Position numbers and translations under genes: made by a program | The notes under the pieces: generated by a model | The model's database searches: none | What the model saw: the letters and a program-made list of their open reading frames with translations, nothing else | Told to the model about the DNA's origin: nothing | Assembly (NCBI GenBank): GCA_963795935.1 | Contig: CAWCJO010000008.1 | Coordinates: 1-64,000, forward strand | DNA from: JAICMB01 sp963795935 | Lineage (GTDB): Bacteria > Acidobacteriota > Terriglobia > Bryobacterales > Bryobacteraceae | Direction of reading: 5' to 3' | Length of the DNA: 64,000 bases | Shown: positions 38,377-51,045 of the stretch, piece after piece | Position numbering within the stretch: the first letter of the stretch is position 1 | How the letters are laid out: each line of letters begins with the position of its first letter

Positions 38377-38657
38377 TCTATTTGCTCTTCGTCGTCCATT
38401 CGGTCGGCATCGCGGACAGCATCCAGACTTCGCGAAGCGAGCGGTAGCACGTCCGAGCCGTCCGTGGAATCTGCCGCGCGGCGAGTGACAGGCGGTGCCC
38501 CCCCGGCGATGCTTAGGGCACCGCTTTAGAGAGCGTCGGATATGCGAGAGAGCTCGGAGGCGCGCCTCGTTTTGGCCGAAACATCCAAGTCCCGGCTTAT
38601 CGGACATGAATAACTCGTGCTCGATCAAGTGAGAGCTGGTCTGGAATCCTGGCGTCG
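38377..38657. other. Gene-free spacer before the carB fragment
   Basis: About 280 nt with no credible gene, RNA or hairpin-plus-T-run. It separates the alkD-like gene from the duplicated carB tail. Confidence 0.5.
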
Positions 38658-39822
38658 TACCGCCCCTCCCCCCTCTACCCCCACGTCGCTCGAGCCCTTC
38701 TCCGCGTGGATCTCCTGCAAGCTCCACACCCGAATCGGATCACGCCGCCGCGAAGCCACCGCTTCCACGGCCGCCCGCGCGCCGCTCATGGTCGTGATGC
38801 ACGGCACTCGATAGGTCACGGCGTTGCGCCGGATGGCCTTCTCGTCGCTGAACGAATGCGCTCCCGTGGTCGTGTAAATCGCAAGCTGCAGCGTTCCCGC
38901 TTTCAGCAGATCCACCGCGTTGGGACGCCCCTCGTTCACCTTGAACACCGTCTTCGATGCCACGCCCGCCGCCTTCAATGCCGCCGCCGTCCCGCGCGTC
39001 GCGACAGATCTGAAAGCCGAACTCCGCAAATCGCTTGGCAACCTGCGCCGCCGCCGCCTTGTCGCGATCGTTCACGCTGACGAACACCGCGCCCTTCTCC
39101 GGCAGCGGGGCGCCCGCGGCGAGTTGCGCCTTCGCGAACGCCTCCCCGAAATTCTCGCCGACGCCCATCACCTCGCCCGTCGACCGCATCTCCGGCCCCA
39201 ACGCCGGATCGACCCCCGGAAATTTGTTGAACGGAAACACCGGCGATTTCACGAAAAACCGCGTCACCGGAAGCACTCCGCGCGTGATGCCGCCCGTCAT
39301 CGCGCCGCAATCCGCCAGCTTTTTTCCCAGCATCAGCCCGACCGCGATCTTGGCCAGCGGCACGCCCGTCGCCTTACTGACGTACGGAACCGTCCGCGAT
39401 GCCCGCGGATTCACTTCCAGCACGTACACCGTCCCGTCCTTAATGGCGTACTGCGTGTTCATCAGTCCAATCACCTGCAGCGCCCGCGCCAGCTTCGTCG
39501 TATGCTCCTCGATAGTTGCCAGCGACTGCTTCGATAAACCCTGCGGCGGCAGCACGCAGGAGCTGTCGCCGGAGTGAACGCCGGCTTCTTCGATGTGCTC
39601 CATGATGCCCGCGATCAGCACCTCGTCGCCGTCGCACAGCGCATCCACATCAACCTCGGTCGCGTCCTCCAGAAAGCGGTCGATCAGCACCGGCCGGTCT
39701 TGCGAAAACGTCACGGCCTCGCGCATGTAGCGCCGCACCATCTCCTCGTCGTACGCGATCACCATGGCGCGCCCGCCCAGCACGTAACTCGGCCGCACCA
39801 GCACCGGATAGCCCAGCCGCCG
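38658..39822 (-). pseudogene. Truncated duplicate of the carB 3' third
   Basis: Covers the end of the second ATP-grasp domain and the allosteric MGS-like domain of CarB (from LGYPVLVRPSYVLGGRAM to SLQEIHAEK). It is about 95% identical to 42005-43160. There is no carB N-terminus; at its 5' boundary (about 39813-39822) it fuses to unrelated sequence. The stop codon of true carB is lost (TGA to GGA), so the frame reads on. It shares with full-length carB an extra base at 38996-39006 (QIC-ATRGT), but not the other slips of the full-length copy. No independent function expected. Confidence 0.85.
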
Positions 39823-40173
39823 TTTCTTCGGACTTTCCGCTACTCCATATTGGTCATCTCGTGGAAGTTTGAAGAGCGTTAACAGGAGGAGGAACCGTGA
39901 GGCCAACGCAATCGCCGCAAAGCAACCCTAGATTTGAGCGTTTGGTGGTTTGTATTTATCCGGTAAGCGTTAGAAGGCAAGTAGCATTGGGAGTCGGACG
40001 CCTGTACTCCTCCGATTACCCGTTCGCTACGCTCATGTCACCGCGACAAGTGGGGCAACACAGTACCGGGAACTGATAGCACAGCGGTGCCGGCTTTGGG
40101 AGGTAGTTCGTCATGAACCCAGAGGTACCAGAAGAAATGCAGGACAGCCGCTAAACTGGATTGTCGATCCTCC

Positions 40174-41367
40174 ATGTTTGAAGCTATCTGCATTCGCCGG
40201 CAGCAAGCGACGGGTACGCCGATTGACCTGGGGTTCCTGGCCGAGGCAATGTTGTTCTACCGGGATGTGCACGTCGTCGCCGATGACGCGATCTTTTCGC
40301 ATCTCGTCCGCGTCTGCGGTCCCGACTCTCTCATAGCGGCAGTGGAACACGGCTTCTTGAAGCTGTCCTACTTGGAAAATAGGCTGGGCGTCAGCACTGT
40401 CGATCAAGGCAGGCCCACAGAACGTTATGGTCTGCACCTCATCAGCTCTCCGAAATGCAAATTTCTACCGTTCGCGGAAAGGCAGGTCTTCGAATCAACC
40501 GGAAAAACCGGGAGGAGCAGACGCCTGGCGAATAGATTGGCCCGACATGTGAACGCCGTCCTCTGGGCACAGCCGGAGGCACAGGCTGCGAAGGAGGACC
40601 TGCTCGATGCCGAAATCACGGATAGAGCGGCAAAGATCGTGTTACAGGAGGTCGCGCCAGGGTTCCGGCTGCCGCAAGGCGGACTATTCAGGGTAGCTGA
40701 GGTTCCGGATGCTCTCCTCGTCGAAACAAACCTGGACCTGGCAGAAGCTGAGCATTGCTATAAGCAACTGAACCCGGACTCAATCTTCGGAATAGCGACA
40801 ATTCTCATCGGCATTTTCGAGGCTTTGGCCGATGTTCGCTTTTCCGCCGGGTTTTCCTCCGAACTTGCCGTCTCATCCAAGACCTCTGCCATTGCCGAGA
40901 TCAAGCTCGGACGATTGTTACGACGGCGTCATTTTAACGACGAGCGCATCAAGCTCTTTCAAGAGTGGACGTTTACTAAAGGTCGAGCAATAAGGGATGC
41001 GGTCAATAAAGGTCATCGGAGCTTTGACGACATCCTGAAATTAGTGGCATCGGCGCAGAGGTTCAAGGAATGGTTATCCAAGCAGCCTGATGCTGGGGAT
41101 GTGCGTCAGGAGTATCTGCGTGAGATCTCAAGAATTGACTGGGCTGATAAATTGCCAGCGAAGAGTTTCCGTTGGCTACTTTTCAGCACCCTTGGTGGCG
41201 CATTAGGGTTCCTTACCACTCCGGTAACAGGCGTCCTCACCGGGGCCGCATTGAATGCGGTCGATGCGTTCATAATCGACAAGCTGGTGAAGGGCTGGAA
41301 GCCTAATCAATTCGTAGAGGGCCCCTTGAAGGCATTTGTCGACACTGACGCCTGTGAAGGGCGGTAG
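40174..41367 (+). CDS. Uncharacterised 397-aa accessory protein with hydrophobic C-terminal segment
   Basis: Sits in the insert between the two carB 3' copies. No signal peptide. The N-terminal half (PIDLGFLAEAMLFYRDVHVV, LIAAVEHGFLKLSYLENRLG) looks alpha/beta; a middle helical part follows (RSFDDILKLVASAQRFKEWL). Near the C-terminus a Gly/Ala/Leu-rich stretch (LLFSTLGGALGFLTTPVTGV, about residues 343-365) could span or insert into a membrane, then VDAFIIDKLVKGWKPNQFVEG. I recall orphan proteins ending in this GW[KR]PNQF motif in varied genomes but no function. Less GC-rich than the host genes. The neighbouring HicBA pair and the duplicated flanks mark the region as acquired; a defence or effector role is only a guess. 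Confidence 0.65.
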   Translation: MFEAICIRRQQATGTPIDLGFLAEAMLFYRDVHVVADDAIFSHLVRVCGPDSLIAAVEHGFLKLSYLENRLGVSTVDQGRPTERYGLHLISSPKCKFLPFAERQVFESTGKTGRSRRLANRLARHVNAVLWAQPEAQAAKEDLLDAEITDRAAKIVLQEVAPGFRLPQGGLFRVAEVPDALLVETNLDLAEAEHCYKQLNPDSIFGIATILIGIFEALADVRFSAGFSSELAVSSKTSAIAEIKLGRLLRRRHFNDERIKLFQEWTFTKGRAIRDAVNKGHRSFDDILKLVASAQRFKEWLSKQPDAGDVRQEYLREISRIDWADKLPAKSFRWLLFSTLGGALGFLTTPVTGVLTGAALNAVDAFIIDKLVKGWKPNQFVEGPLKAFVDTDACEGR

Positions 41368-41577
41368 CCGCGATTTGTTGCCCGCGCAGTCTCAAGCAGT
41401 TTGCGTCGTCCGCGATGCTGCCCTGTGCGGATTGGCACGGCTTATGCAGGAAGAGCGGCGGGGACCGGGGGTGATATTTGAACGGGCTTTCGTTTGGCAT
41501 TCGGCCACGCTGGTTCCGTTTTCGGTAGGCAACTCACGCGCGGGCGGTTACCACACGCCTTGCTATGATTGCAGCGT

Positions 41578-41805
41578 ATGGCGCAAATGCGATGGACGGC
41601 GGTGTACATGAAGGTTCCCGAAGGCTATGTCGCCTTTATCGAGGAGCTGCCCGGCGCAAACACACAAGGGGAAACTCTCGAAGAGGCGCGCGCGAATCTG
41701 GAGGAAGCCGTCACCATGGTCCTGGAAGCGAACCGTGAGTTGTCCGAGCAGTCGCTCCAAGGCGCCGAGGTCATTCGGGAAACCTTGATCCTGCCTGCTG
41801 CGTGA
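41578..41805 (+). CDS. hicB: HicB-family antitoxin
   Basis: A 75-aa antitoxin of the HicB (UPF0150) type with a degenerate RNase H-like fold: WTAVYMKVPEGYVAFIEELP, then GETLEEARANLEEAVTMVLE. It would bind and silence HicA and repress the operon. TATGAT at 41564-41569 is a plausible -10. The order hicB-hicA is the reverse of E. coli but common. The start could be the ATG at 41578 or 41587. Stop and hicA start overlap (GTGA). Confidence 0.85.
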   Translation: MAQMRWTAVYMKVPEGYVAFIEELPGANTQGETLEEARANLEEAVTMVLEANRELSEQSLQGAEVIRETLILPAA

Positions 41806-41987
41806 GACGCGCCGATCTCATCCGGCATCTGGAAAAGCATGGCTGCGAGCTTCGCCGCCAAGGCGGCAACCACGCCATATACGTAAACCGAAATGCGCGG
41901 AGATCCTCCGCCGTCCCGCGGCATCGTGAAGTGAACGACTTTCTAGCCCGCAAGATCTGCGATGACCTCCAGATTCAGCGGCCTTAG
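41802..41987 (+). CDS. hicA: HicA-family mRNA interferase toxin
   Basis: A 61-aa double-stranded-RNA-binding-fold toxin. GTG start overlapping the hicB stop. It has the full family pattern: RADLIRHLEKHGCELRRQGG, the catalytic His in GGNHAIYVN, and VPRHREVNDFLARKIC. Intact and unshifted, so the pair is likely functional. It ends 20 nt from the end of full-length carB, convergent to it, and would help retain the inserted segment. Confidence 0.9.
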   Translation: MRRADLIRHLEKHGCELRRQGGNHAIYVNRNARRSSAVPRHREVNDFLARKICDDLQIQRP

Positions 41988-42007
41988 CGTGCGACGACAC
42001 CCCGCCC

Positions 42008-45259
<3,252 letters not shown>

Positions 45260-45260
<1 letters not shown>

Positions 45261-46390
45261 TATTTCTTGAACTCCTTCATCAGCTTCATGAAGTCGTCGA
45301 ACAGATAGTGCGAATCGTGCGGCCCCGGCGCGGCCTCCGGATGATATTGCACGCAGAACACCGGCTCCGCGCGATGCCGGAATCCCTCCAGCGTCTGGTC
45401 GTTCAGATTGATGTGCGTCAATTGCACGTCGCTCTGGTTCAACGAATCCGGATCCACCGCGAACCCGTGATTGTGCGACGTGATCTCGACCTTGTTCGTC
45501 ATTTGGTTCAGCACCGGATGATTCGCCCCGCGATGCCCGAACTTCAACTTGTACGTCTTCCCGCCCAGCGCCAGCCCCAGGATCTGCTGCCCCAGACAAA
45601 TCCCGAAGATCGGCTTCTTGCCGATCAGCTTCCTCACCTGCGCGGCCTGATATTCGAGCGGCTCCGGATCGCCCGGACCGTTCGATAGAAAAATACCATC
45701 TGGATTCAGCGCCAGCGCGTCCTCAGCGGTCGTTCCGGCGGGCACAACCGTGACGTGCGCGCCCACCTGCACCAGCCTTCTTAAAATATTGCGCTTGATC
45801 CCAAAATCGTAGGCCACGACGTGGCAGCAAGGCTCCGCCGCCGGCGCCAGCGTATCGGAGGGAGAGCACGGCAGCACCGGACTGTCCCACTCGTAGCGCG
45901 CCGCCGTTGTCACGCGAGTCGCCAGATCCAGACCCGTCATCGAAGGCGACTGCCGCGCACGCTCCACCAGCTCCTTTGCGTCGCGCCGCCCGGTAGCGAT
46001 GATGCCCCGCATCACGCCGCGCGTCCGCAGATGCCGCACCAGCGCCCGCGTGTCGATCCCGGCCGCCACCGGAATCCCGCTTTCCTCAAGAAACCGCGCC
46101 GCCGATTCCTCCGACCTCCAGTTGCTCGCGATGCTCGAAAATTCGCGCACCACCAGCCCTTCAATGTAGGGCTTGAACGACTCCCGATCGTACGCGTTCG
46201 CGCCGTAATTTCCGATCTCGGGATACGTCAGCGCGACAATCTGTCCGGCGTAAGAGGGGTCCGTGAAAATCTCTTGATAACCGGTGATGGCCGTATTGAA
46301 AACGACCTCGCCTGTGCTGTCTTTCCGCGCGCCAAAGCTCGTGCCCTCGAAGACCGTCCCGTCCTCCAGGGCGAGCGTTGCAGGGTTCAA
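45260..46390 (-). CDS. carA: Carbamoyl-phosphate synthase small chain
   Basis: A 376-aa glutaminase subunit that supplies ammonia to CarB. The class I amidotransferase triad is visible: nucleophile Cys in GICLGQQILGLALGG, His and Glu in YHPEAAPGP. N-terminal domain GTVFEGTSFGA..EVVFNTAITGYQEI is typical. TTG start at 46390 with GGAGG 10 nt upstream. Intact. Operon carA-carB by overlapping stop/start. A palindrome lies about 45 bp upstream. Confidence 0.95.
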
Positions 46391-46431
46391 CCGATCGTGT
46401 CCTCCAGTTTTGTAAGCGCTGTTCCGCGCGG

Positions 46432-46445
46432 CGGGGATGTCCCCG
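46432..46445. promoter_or_regulatory. Perfect palindrome upstream of carA
   Basis: CGGGGATGTCCCCG: 6-bp arms, 2-nt centre, in the 99-nt gap between carA and the gene upstream. Followed on the plus strand by TTATTTT. It could be an operator for carAB or, on the plus strand, a weak terminator; the sequence does not decide. Confidence 0.35.
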
Positions 46446-46489
46446 TTATTTTACCGTGTCCCGGCGCCCGCCGGAAAATGCTTCGCGCT

Positions 46490-47053
46490 CTACCGCGTCT
46501 GTTGCGGCTCGACTAACTTTTCGAGGGAATCCAGGTGCGCTTCGAGCTCATTCAGCTTCGATTGCTCCGCCTGCAACGACGAGGTCAATTCAGCCTCTCT
46601 CGCCCGTGCGTCCTGAACAGCCCGCGATTTCTGGATGAGCAGCGTTTTTATAAACTTCTGCTGCTCCTGGAGTTGCTTCTGTGCGTTAGGATTCTGCTCT
46701 TGTTCAAGCCGGCTCTCGAGGCCCTCTACATTGCCTGAAATTTGGGCCTGTTCGGCTTCCGATCTCGTTATTTCGCCGCGCATGGATTCGAGCTGACCGG
46801 CGATTCGATTCACTTGGTTCTGCTGCATCTGAATTCGCTGAAGCGTGATCTGCAGCCGTGCGCTAACCGAGTTTGTTCGCTCCAGTGCGAGCCTGAGTTG
46901 CCGCACTTCGGTGACCAGCTCTTGAAGAACGGCCCCGGACGCGTCCGCAGGCGGTGTTGCCTGGCTCTGCTGCGCACCGGCCGGAGCGCTCAGATTTAGC
47001 GATATGAGAAGAACGGCGCTTCGACTGAGCGCCGCAATCGAGCTGGCAGTCAT
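46490..47053 (-). CDS. Exported coiled-coil protein
   Basis: A 187-aa protein with signal peptide (SRSAVLLISLNLSAPAGAQ) and an almost fully helical, Gln/Glu/Leu-rich mature part (LQELVTEVRQLRLALERTNS, then QEQQKFIKTLLIQKSRAVQD), predicted coiled coil. No domain recognised; similar acidobacterial proteins of this size are unassigned. Same direction as carAB and about 100 bp before carA, but a shared operon is unproven. Confidence 0.65.
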   Translation of the reverse strand: MTASSIAALSRSAVLLISLNLSAPAGAQQSQATPPADASGAVLQELVTEVRQLRLALERTNSVSARLQITLQRIQMQQNQVNRIAGQLESMRGEITRSEAEQAQISGNVEGLESRLEQEQNPNAQKQLQEQQKFIKTLLIQKSRAVQDARAREAELTSSLQAEQSKLNELEAHLDSLEKLVEPQQTR

Positions 47054-47259
47054 GTTCTCTCCCTAGCCACCGCACTCCCGGTGACGACTTATCGTAACGG
47101 ACATAACCCCCCGCAACCCACGGCCTCCATCTCGAGGACGCGCTTGAGACCGCGGGTGAAGAAACGAAAACGCAGCGCGTATTATGTACTGAGTAACGCG
47201 CGTGGCGCTCGGTCGGCGGCCGTGCGCGGCGGGACAACGCTCGGCGTTACAATGACGCC

Positions 47260-47448
47260 ATGCGCTACGATCCGCACCATGGCCAGGATGCCGTGGTGCA
47301 GGCGTTCAAGAAGGACATCGACCGCACATTAATCCGCGAGAACCTCAAGCTCTCCGTCGAGGAACGCTTTCAAAAAGCGATGGCCTTGGCGCGGTTCGCC
47401 GACGAGCTGCGGCGTGCCGGCCTCGAAGCGCGTTCCCGCCGGCCATGA
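47260..47448 (+). CDS. Small helical protein coupled to a nucleotidyltransferase
   Basis: A 62-aa protein (MRYDPHHGQDAVVQAFKKDI..LSVEERFQKAMALARFADEL). The segment NLKLSVEERFQKAMALARFA is common in short proteins encoded immediately before nucleotidyltransferase-fold genes, as here (ATGA overlap with the next start). It could be an antitoxin-like or structural partner. No DNA-binding motif is obvious. Confidence 0.65.
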   Translation: MRYDPHHGQDAVVQAFKKDIDRTLIRENLKLSVEERFQKAMALARFADELRRAGLEARSRRP

Positions 47449-47921
47449 CGGATTTCGCCGCGCTGCTCGCCACCCTGGGCGGTCACGACGTAGCGTTTGT
47501 GATCGTCGGCGGCGCCGCGGCGCTAGTCCACGGCTCGGGCCGCCTGACGCAGGATCTCGACATCGTTTACGAACGATCTCCCACGAATCTGGAGCGGCTG
47601 ACGGCGGCGCTCTCCTCTTTTCGGCCCTACCTTCGAGGCGCCGCCCCGGGCCTGCCGTTCGTGTGGGACGCCGTTACGCTCGCTCGTGGCCTCAATTTCA
47701 CTCTCGTGACATCGCTTGGCGACATCGATCTGCTTGGCGAAATTCCGGGCGGCGGCGCGTATGCCGATCTGAAGCCCGAAGCAATCGAGCTCGAGGTGTT
47801 TGGAACGCGTTGCCTGTGCCTGAGTCTTCGGCAATTGATCCGCGCCAAGCGCGCCGCGGGGCGCCCCAAGGATTTGGAAATATTGGCGGAGCTTGAGGCC
47901 ATCGAGGAAGAGCCCTCCTGA
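47445..47921 (+). CDS. Nucleotidyltransferase-fold protein (AbiEii/MNT-like)
   Basis: A 158-aa protein with the minimal nucleotidyltransferase signature: FVIVGGAAALVHGSGRLTQD followed by LDIVYE (Asp pair DLD), a later acidic strand GDIDLLGEIPGG, and the C-terminal SLRQLIRAKRAAGRPKDLEI helix typical of the AbiEii/DUF6036 group. In related systems such enzymes modify tRNA or proteins as toxins. Paired with the 62-aa upstream gene by a 4-nt overlap, the two look like a two-gene toxin-antitoxin-type unit; this is inference. Confidence 0.75.
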   Translation: MTDFAALLATLGGHDVAFVIVGGAAALVHGSGRLTQDLDIVYERSPTNLERLTAALSSFRPYLRGAAPGLPFVWDAVTLARGLNFTLVTSLGDIDLLGEIPGGGAYADLKPEAIELEVFGTRCLCLSLRQLIRAKRAAGRPKDLEILAELEAIEEEPS

Positions 47922-47959
47922 TCTCCGCGGCCCCCCGGCCGCCCTGCATCTGCCGCCCC

Positions 47960-47987
47960 TTGACAACGGCGCTCGTTCCGTCATAAT
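47960..47987 (+). promoter_or_regulatory. Sigma-70-like promoter of the padR-permease operon
   Basis: TTGACA (47960-47965), 16-bp spacer, CATAAT (47982-47987). Expected transcription start is about 47993-47995. That is past the ATG at 47986 and at the in-frame GTG at 47995, so the PadR message may be leaderless. Confidence 0.6.
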
Positions 47988-48345
47988 GGGTAGCGTGCCT
48001 ACGGTAGACACTCAACGTGAACGGCTCGAATTCCTGCAAGGAACGCTTGAAGTGCTCATCCTGCGCAGCCTGCGCCCCGGCCCCAACCACGCCTACGGCA
48101 TTTCGCTCTTCCTCGAACAGCAGTCCGGCAACGAGTTTCTGGTGGATAACGGCTCGCTATACCCCGCCCTGCAGCGGCTGCTGCAGCGTGAATGGATCGC
48201 CGCGCAGTGGAAAACCTCGCCCAATGGGCGGCGCGCGCGATACTACCGGCTCACCCCGCTGGGCCGTAAACAGCTTGCCGCCGCAACCTCGAAGTGGCTG
48301 CGGTTTGTGCAAGCCATGGGCAGAATACTGGCCCCGGAGGCCTGA
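47986..48345 (+). CDS. PadR-family transcriptional regulator
   Basis: About 116-119 aa winged-helix repressor: QGTLEVLILRSLRPGPNHAYGI, then FLVDNGSLYPALQRLLQREW (recognition helix) and RARYYRLTPLGRKQL (wing). In Acidobacteriota, PadR genes of exactly this type precede ADOP permeases and presumably control them. The ATG at 47986 lies inside the predicted -10, so the GTG at 47995 (VPTVDTQRERLEFLQG) is a serious alternative. The stop overlaps the permease ATG (TGATG). Confidence 0.9.
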   Translation: MGSVPTVDTQRERLEFLQGTLEVLILRSLRPGPNHAYGISLFLEQQSGNEFLVDNGSLYPALQRLLQREWIAAQWKTSPNGRRARYYRLTPLGRKQLAAATSKWLRFVQAMGRILAPEA

Positions 48346-50987
48346 TGCTATTTGATCACATGCGCGAATTCTGGTCGAAGTTTCGCCGCCGGCGGCGGAC
48401 GCTCGATGACGATCTCGGCGACGAGATCCGCTCGCACATCGATTTCCTGACGGACGAAAATATCGCGCGCGGCATGGCTCCCGATGAAGCGCGCGCCGCC
48501 GCCCGCCGCGATTTCGGCAACGCCACGGGCACAAGAGAGCGCGCCCGCGAGGCGTGGCAATTCCCGCACGTCGAGAGTATCCTTCAGGATTTGCGCTACG
48601 GCCTGCGAGCGATCCGCAACGCTCCCGCTTTCTCGCTCGTGGTCGTCCTGACCCTCGCGCTGGGCATCGGCGCCAATACCGCAATCTTCAGCGTGGTTTA
48701 CTCCGTCCTGCTGCGGCCGCTGCCGTACCCCCATGGCGAGCGCCTCGTGGTGCTCAACGAGAGGACCCGCAAATCGGACGGCTTCAGCGTGACCTGGGGC
48801 AATTACCGGTATTGGCGCGCCGAGAACCACACTCTCGCCGCCATGGCCGGCTATCAAACTGGAGATTTCACCATGACCGGGCGGGGCGACCCCGTTCTCA
48901 CGCACGCCGGAGTCGTCACCAGCAGCTTCTTTCATCTCATTGGAGCGCGCCCCATGCTCGGCCGCTTGCCGTCTGAAGCCGACGACCGCCCTGGCGCGCC
49001 GCCCACGGTCCTGGTCAGCGAAGAATTTTGGGCCAAGAAATTAGGAGCCGATCCGTCGGCTGTCGGAAGCACGCTCGCTTTGAACGGCGAGCCGTACGAA
49101 ATCATCGGGGTCGTGAACGGCCCGCATTTTTATACGCGTCCAGTCGATTTTTACGTCTCCCTCGGCCGTTCCCAACCGGCGGCCCCGCCCCGCACGCGCC
49201 ACGGCTCGATTAGCGTCCTCGCGCTGCTGAAACCCGGCGTCACGCTCGCCCAGACCCGCGCCGATCTGAGCGCCATCATGCAGCGGCTGGCCGCGGCCGA
49301 TCCCGGCCCCGAGGACGATCACCGCGCCACCGGAGAGTACCTCGCCGAATCCAGGATCGGAGAGATTCGCTCCGCGCTGCTGATGCTCATGGGCGCCGTC
49401 GCTCTCGTTCTGATCGTCGCTTGCGGCAACGTCGCCAGCCTGCTGCTGGTTCGAGGCACGGCGCGCGCCCGCGAAATCGCAATACGCAGCGCCATCGGCG
49501 CGGGCCGTTCCAGGCTTGCGCGGCAATTGCTGACGGAGAATCTAACGCTAGCGGCGCTCGGCGGAGCACTCGGCGTTCTCCTCGCCGCCGCCTGTCTGCG
49601 TGGCCTGATCGCCATCGGACCGCGCAATATCCCGCGGCTTTCGGAAGCCTCATTGGACCTGAACGTCCTCGCCTTCGCCATCGCCCTTACGCTTACCGTC
49701 GGCCTTATCGCCGGACTTGCTCCCGTGCTCACCGCCGGCAAAGTGGACCTGACCACCGCGCTCAAAGAAGGCGCGCCTTCCGCGACCGGATCGAAGGGCG
49801 GCCAATCCCTGCGTTCCGCTCTTGTCGTCGCCGAAATTGCGATCACGCTGGTCCTCGCTTTCGGTTCGGGCCTCCTGATCCGTAGCCTGATCGCGGCCCA
49901 GAACGCCTATCCAGGCTTCGACCCTCACAACGTTCTGGCCATCGAGCTGCAGCTTCCGCCATCCTATAAGGACCGCTCGCAGCGAACGGAATTCTACGAT
50001 CGGCTGAAGCAGGACGTTCGCGCCCTGCCGGGCGTCCTGGACGTCGGTGGCGTAAATTGCCCTCCCTCGGCCGGCGATTGCGGCGACTTTTGGTATTCCG
50101 TCCTCGACCATCCCGCGCCCGCGCGCGGCGATGTGCCCGTCGCGCTTTTCAACTTCGCGGACGAGAATTATTTCCGGACCATGCGAATCCGCCTGCGCGC
50201 CGGACGCGCATTCGCCGATACCGATCGCACCGCCGATCCACCCGCCGCCATCGTCAACGAGACGTTCGCCCGCAAATGGTGGCCGTCGTCCCGCCTAGCC
50301 GTCGGACAACAAATCAAGTACGGCGGCCCCTACATGCCCGGGCCGGCGTACCAGATCGCCGGAGTCGTCGAGGACGTCGGGCAGATGGGGCTGGACGAAG
50401 CTCCGCTCCCGGAGGTGTATCTCGTATATTCGCAGAAGAATCCCCCGCGCGCCATGGTCGTTATGGTTCGCACCCACGGCGATCCCGCGGCCCTGATGCC
50501 CGCCGTACGCCGCCGCGTCGCGCGGCTCGACCGCAACCTTCCCATTCAATCGCTCAAAACCATGGACGAGTGGCTGGGAGCGACCCTCCAGCGCAGGCGT
50601 TTCAATACGCTTTTGCTGCTCTTGTTCGCGGCGCTTGCAATGATTCTCGCGGGCGTCGGAATTTACGGCGTGCTCAATTACTGGGTCAACGTTCGTGAAA
50701 AAGAGATCGCGATCCGCATCGCCTTAGGGGCGCGCCGCTCCACCATTTTGGCCTGGGCCGGTTGGGAAGCCTTGCGTCTTGCCGCGACCGGCATTGTCAT
50801 CGGCGCGCTTGCCGGCTGGGGCTCCTCGCGCTGGCTCGAGAGCCTCGTTTATGGTGTTTCCGCGCGCAATCCGCAAACGATGATCGCGGCCGTCGTCGCG
50901 GTCGCGCTGGCCGCTGCGCTCGCTGCGAGCGTCCCGCTGTTACGCGCCACGGGAGTCGATCCCGTGCGCAAGCTGCACGACGCGTGA
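48345..50987 (+). CDS. ADOP-type ABC transporter permease (MacB/FtsX fold)
   Basis: An 880-aa inner-membrane permease of the acidobacterial duplicated orphan permease group. N-terminal cytoplasmic helical part (DDDLGDEIRSHIDFLTDENI..EARAAARRDFGN), then LRYGLRAIRNAPAFSLVVV and the first transmembrane helix ALGIGANTAIFSVVYSVLLR, a periplasmic MacB_PCD domain, an FtsX block (ARAREIAIRSAIGAGRSRLA), a second periplasmic domain and a second FtsX block (EKEIAIRIALGARRSTILAW). Ends VRKLHDA. No ATP-binding gene is adjacent, as usual for this group. Intact. The substrate is unknown. Confidence 0.92.
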   Translation: MLFDHMREFWSKFRRRRRTLDDDLGDEIRSHIDFLTDENIARGMAPDEARAAARRDFGNATGTRERAREAWQFPHVESILQDLRYGLRAIRNAPAFSLVVVLTLALGIGANTAIFSVVYSVLLRPLPYPHGERLVVLNERTRKSDGFSVTWGNYRYWRAENHTLAAMAGYQTGDFTMTGRGDPVLTHAGVVTSSFFHLIGARPMLGRLPSEADDRPGAPPTVLVSEEFWAKKLGADPSAVGSTLALNGEPYEIIGVVNGPHFYTRPVDFYVSLGRSQPAAPPRTRHGSISVLALLKPGVTLAQTRADLSAIMQRLAAADPGPEDDHRATGEYLAESRIGEIRSALLMLMGAVALVLIVACGNVASLLLVRGTARAREIAIRSAIGAGRSRLARQLLTENLTLAALGGALGVLLAAACLRGLIAIGPRNIPRLSEASLDLNVLAFAIALTLTVGLIAGLAPVLTAGKVDLTTALKEGAPSATGSKGGQSLRSALVVAEIAITLVLAFGSGLLIRSLIAAQNAYPGFDPHNVLAIELQLPPSYKDRSQRTEFYDRLKQDVRALPGVLDVGGVNCPPSAGDCGDFWYSVLDHPAPARGDVPVALFNFADENYFRTMRIRLRAGRAFADTDRTADPPAAIVNETFARKWWPSSRLAVGQQIKYGGPYMPGPAYQIAGVVEDVGQMGLDEAPLPEVYLVYSQKNPPRAMVVMVRTHGDPAALMPAVRRRVARLDRNLPIQSLKTMDEWLGATLQRRRFNTLLLLLFAALAMILAGVGIYGVLNYWVNVREKEIAIRIALGARRSTILAWAGWEALRLAATGIVIGALAGWGSSRWLESLVYGVSARNPQTMIAAVVAVALAAALAASVPLLRATGVDPVRKLHDA

Positions 50988-51045
50988 GGAGGGGGTGTTT
51001 CCCGGGCGCGCGGCCGGAACTGGACGACACGGCCCGGCGTCTCAA

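Noticed and set aside
39907..40173. A tRNA remnant or attachment site at the left edge of the accessory insert
   Set aside because: I looked for a tRNA-like 3' end or a short direct repeat matching the other edge and found none; the only clear repeat is the carB tail itself.
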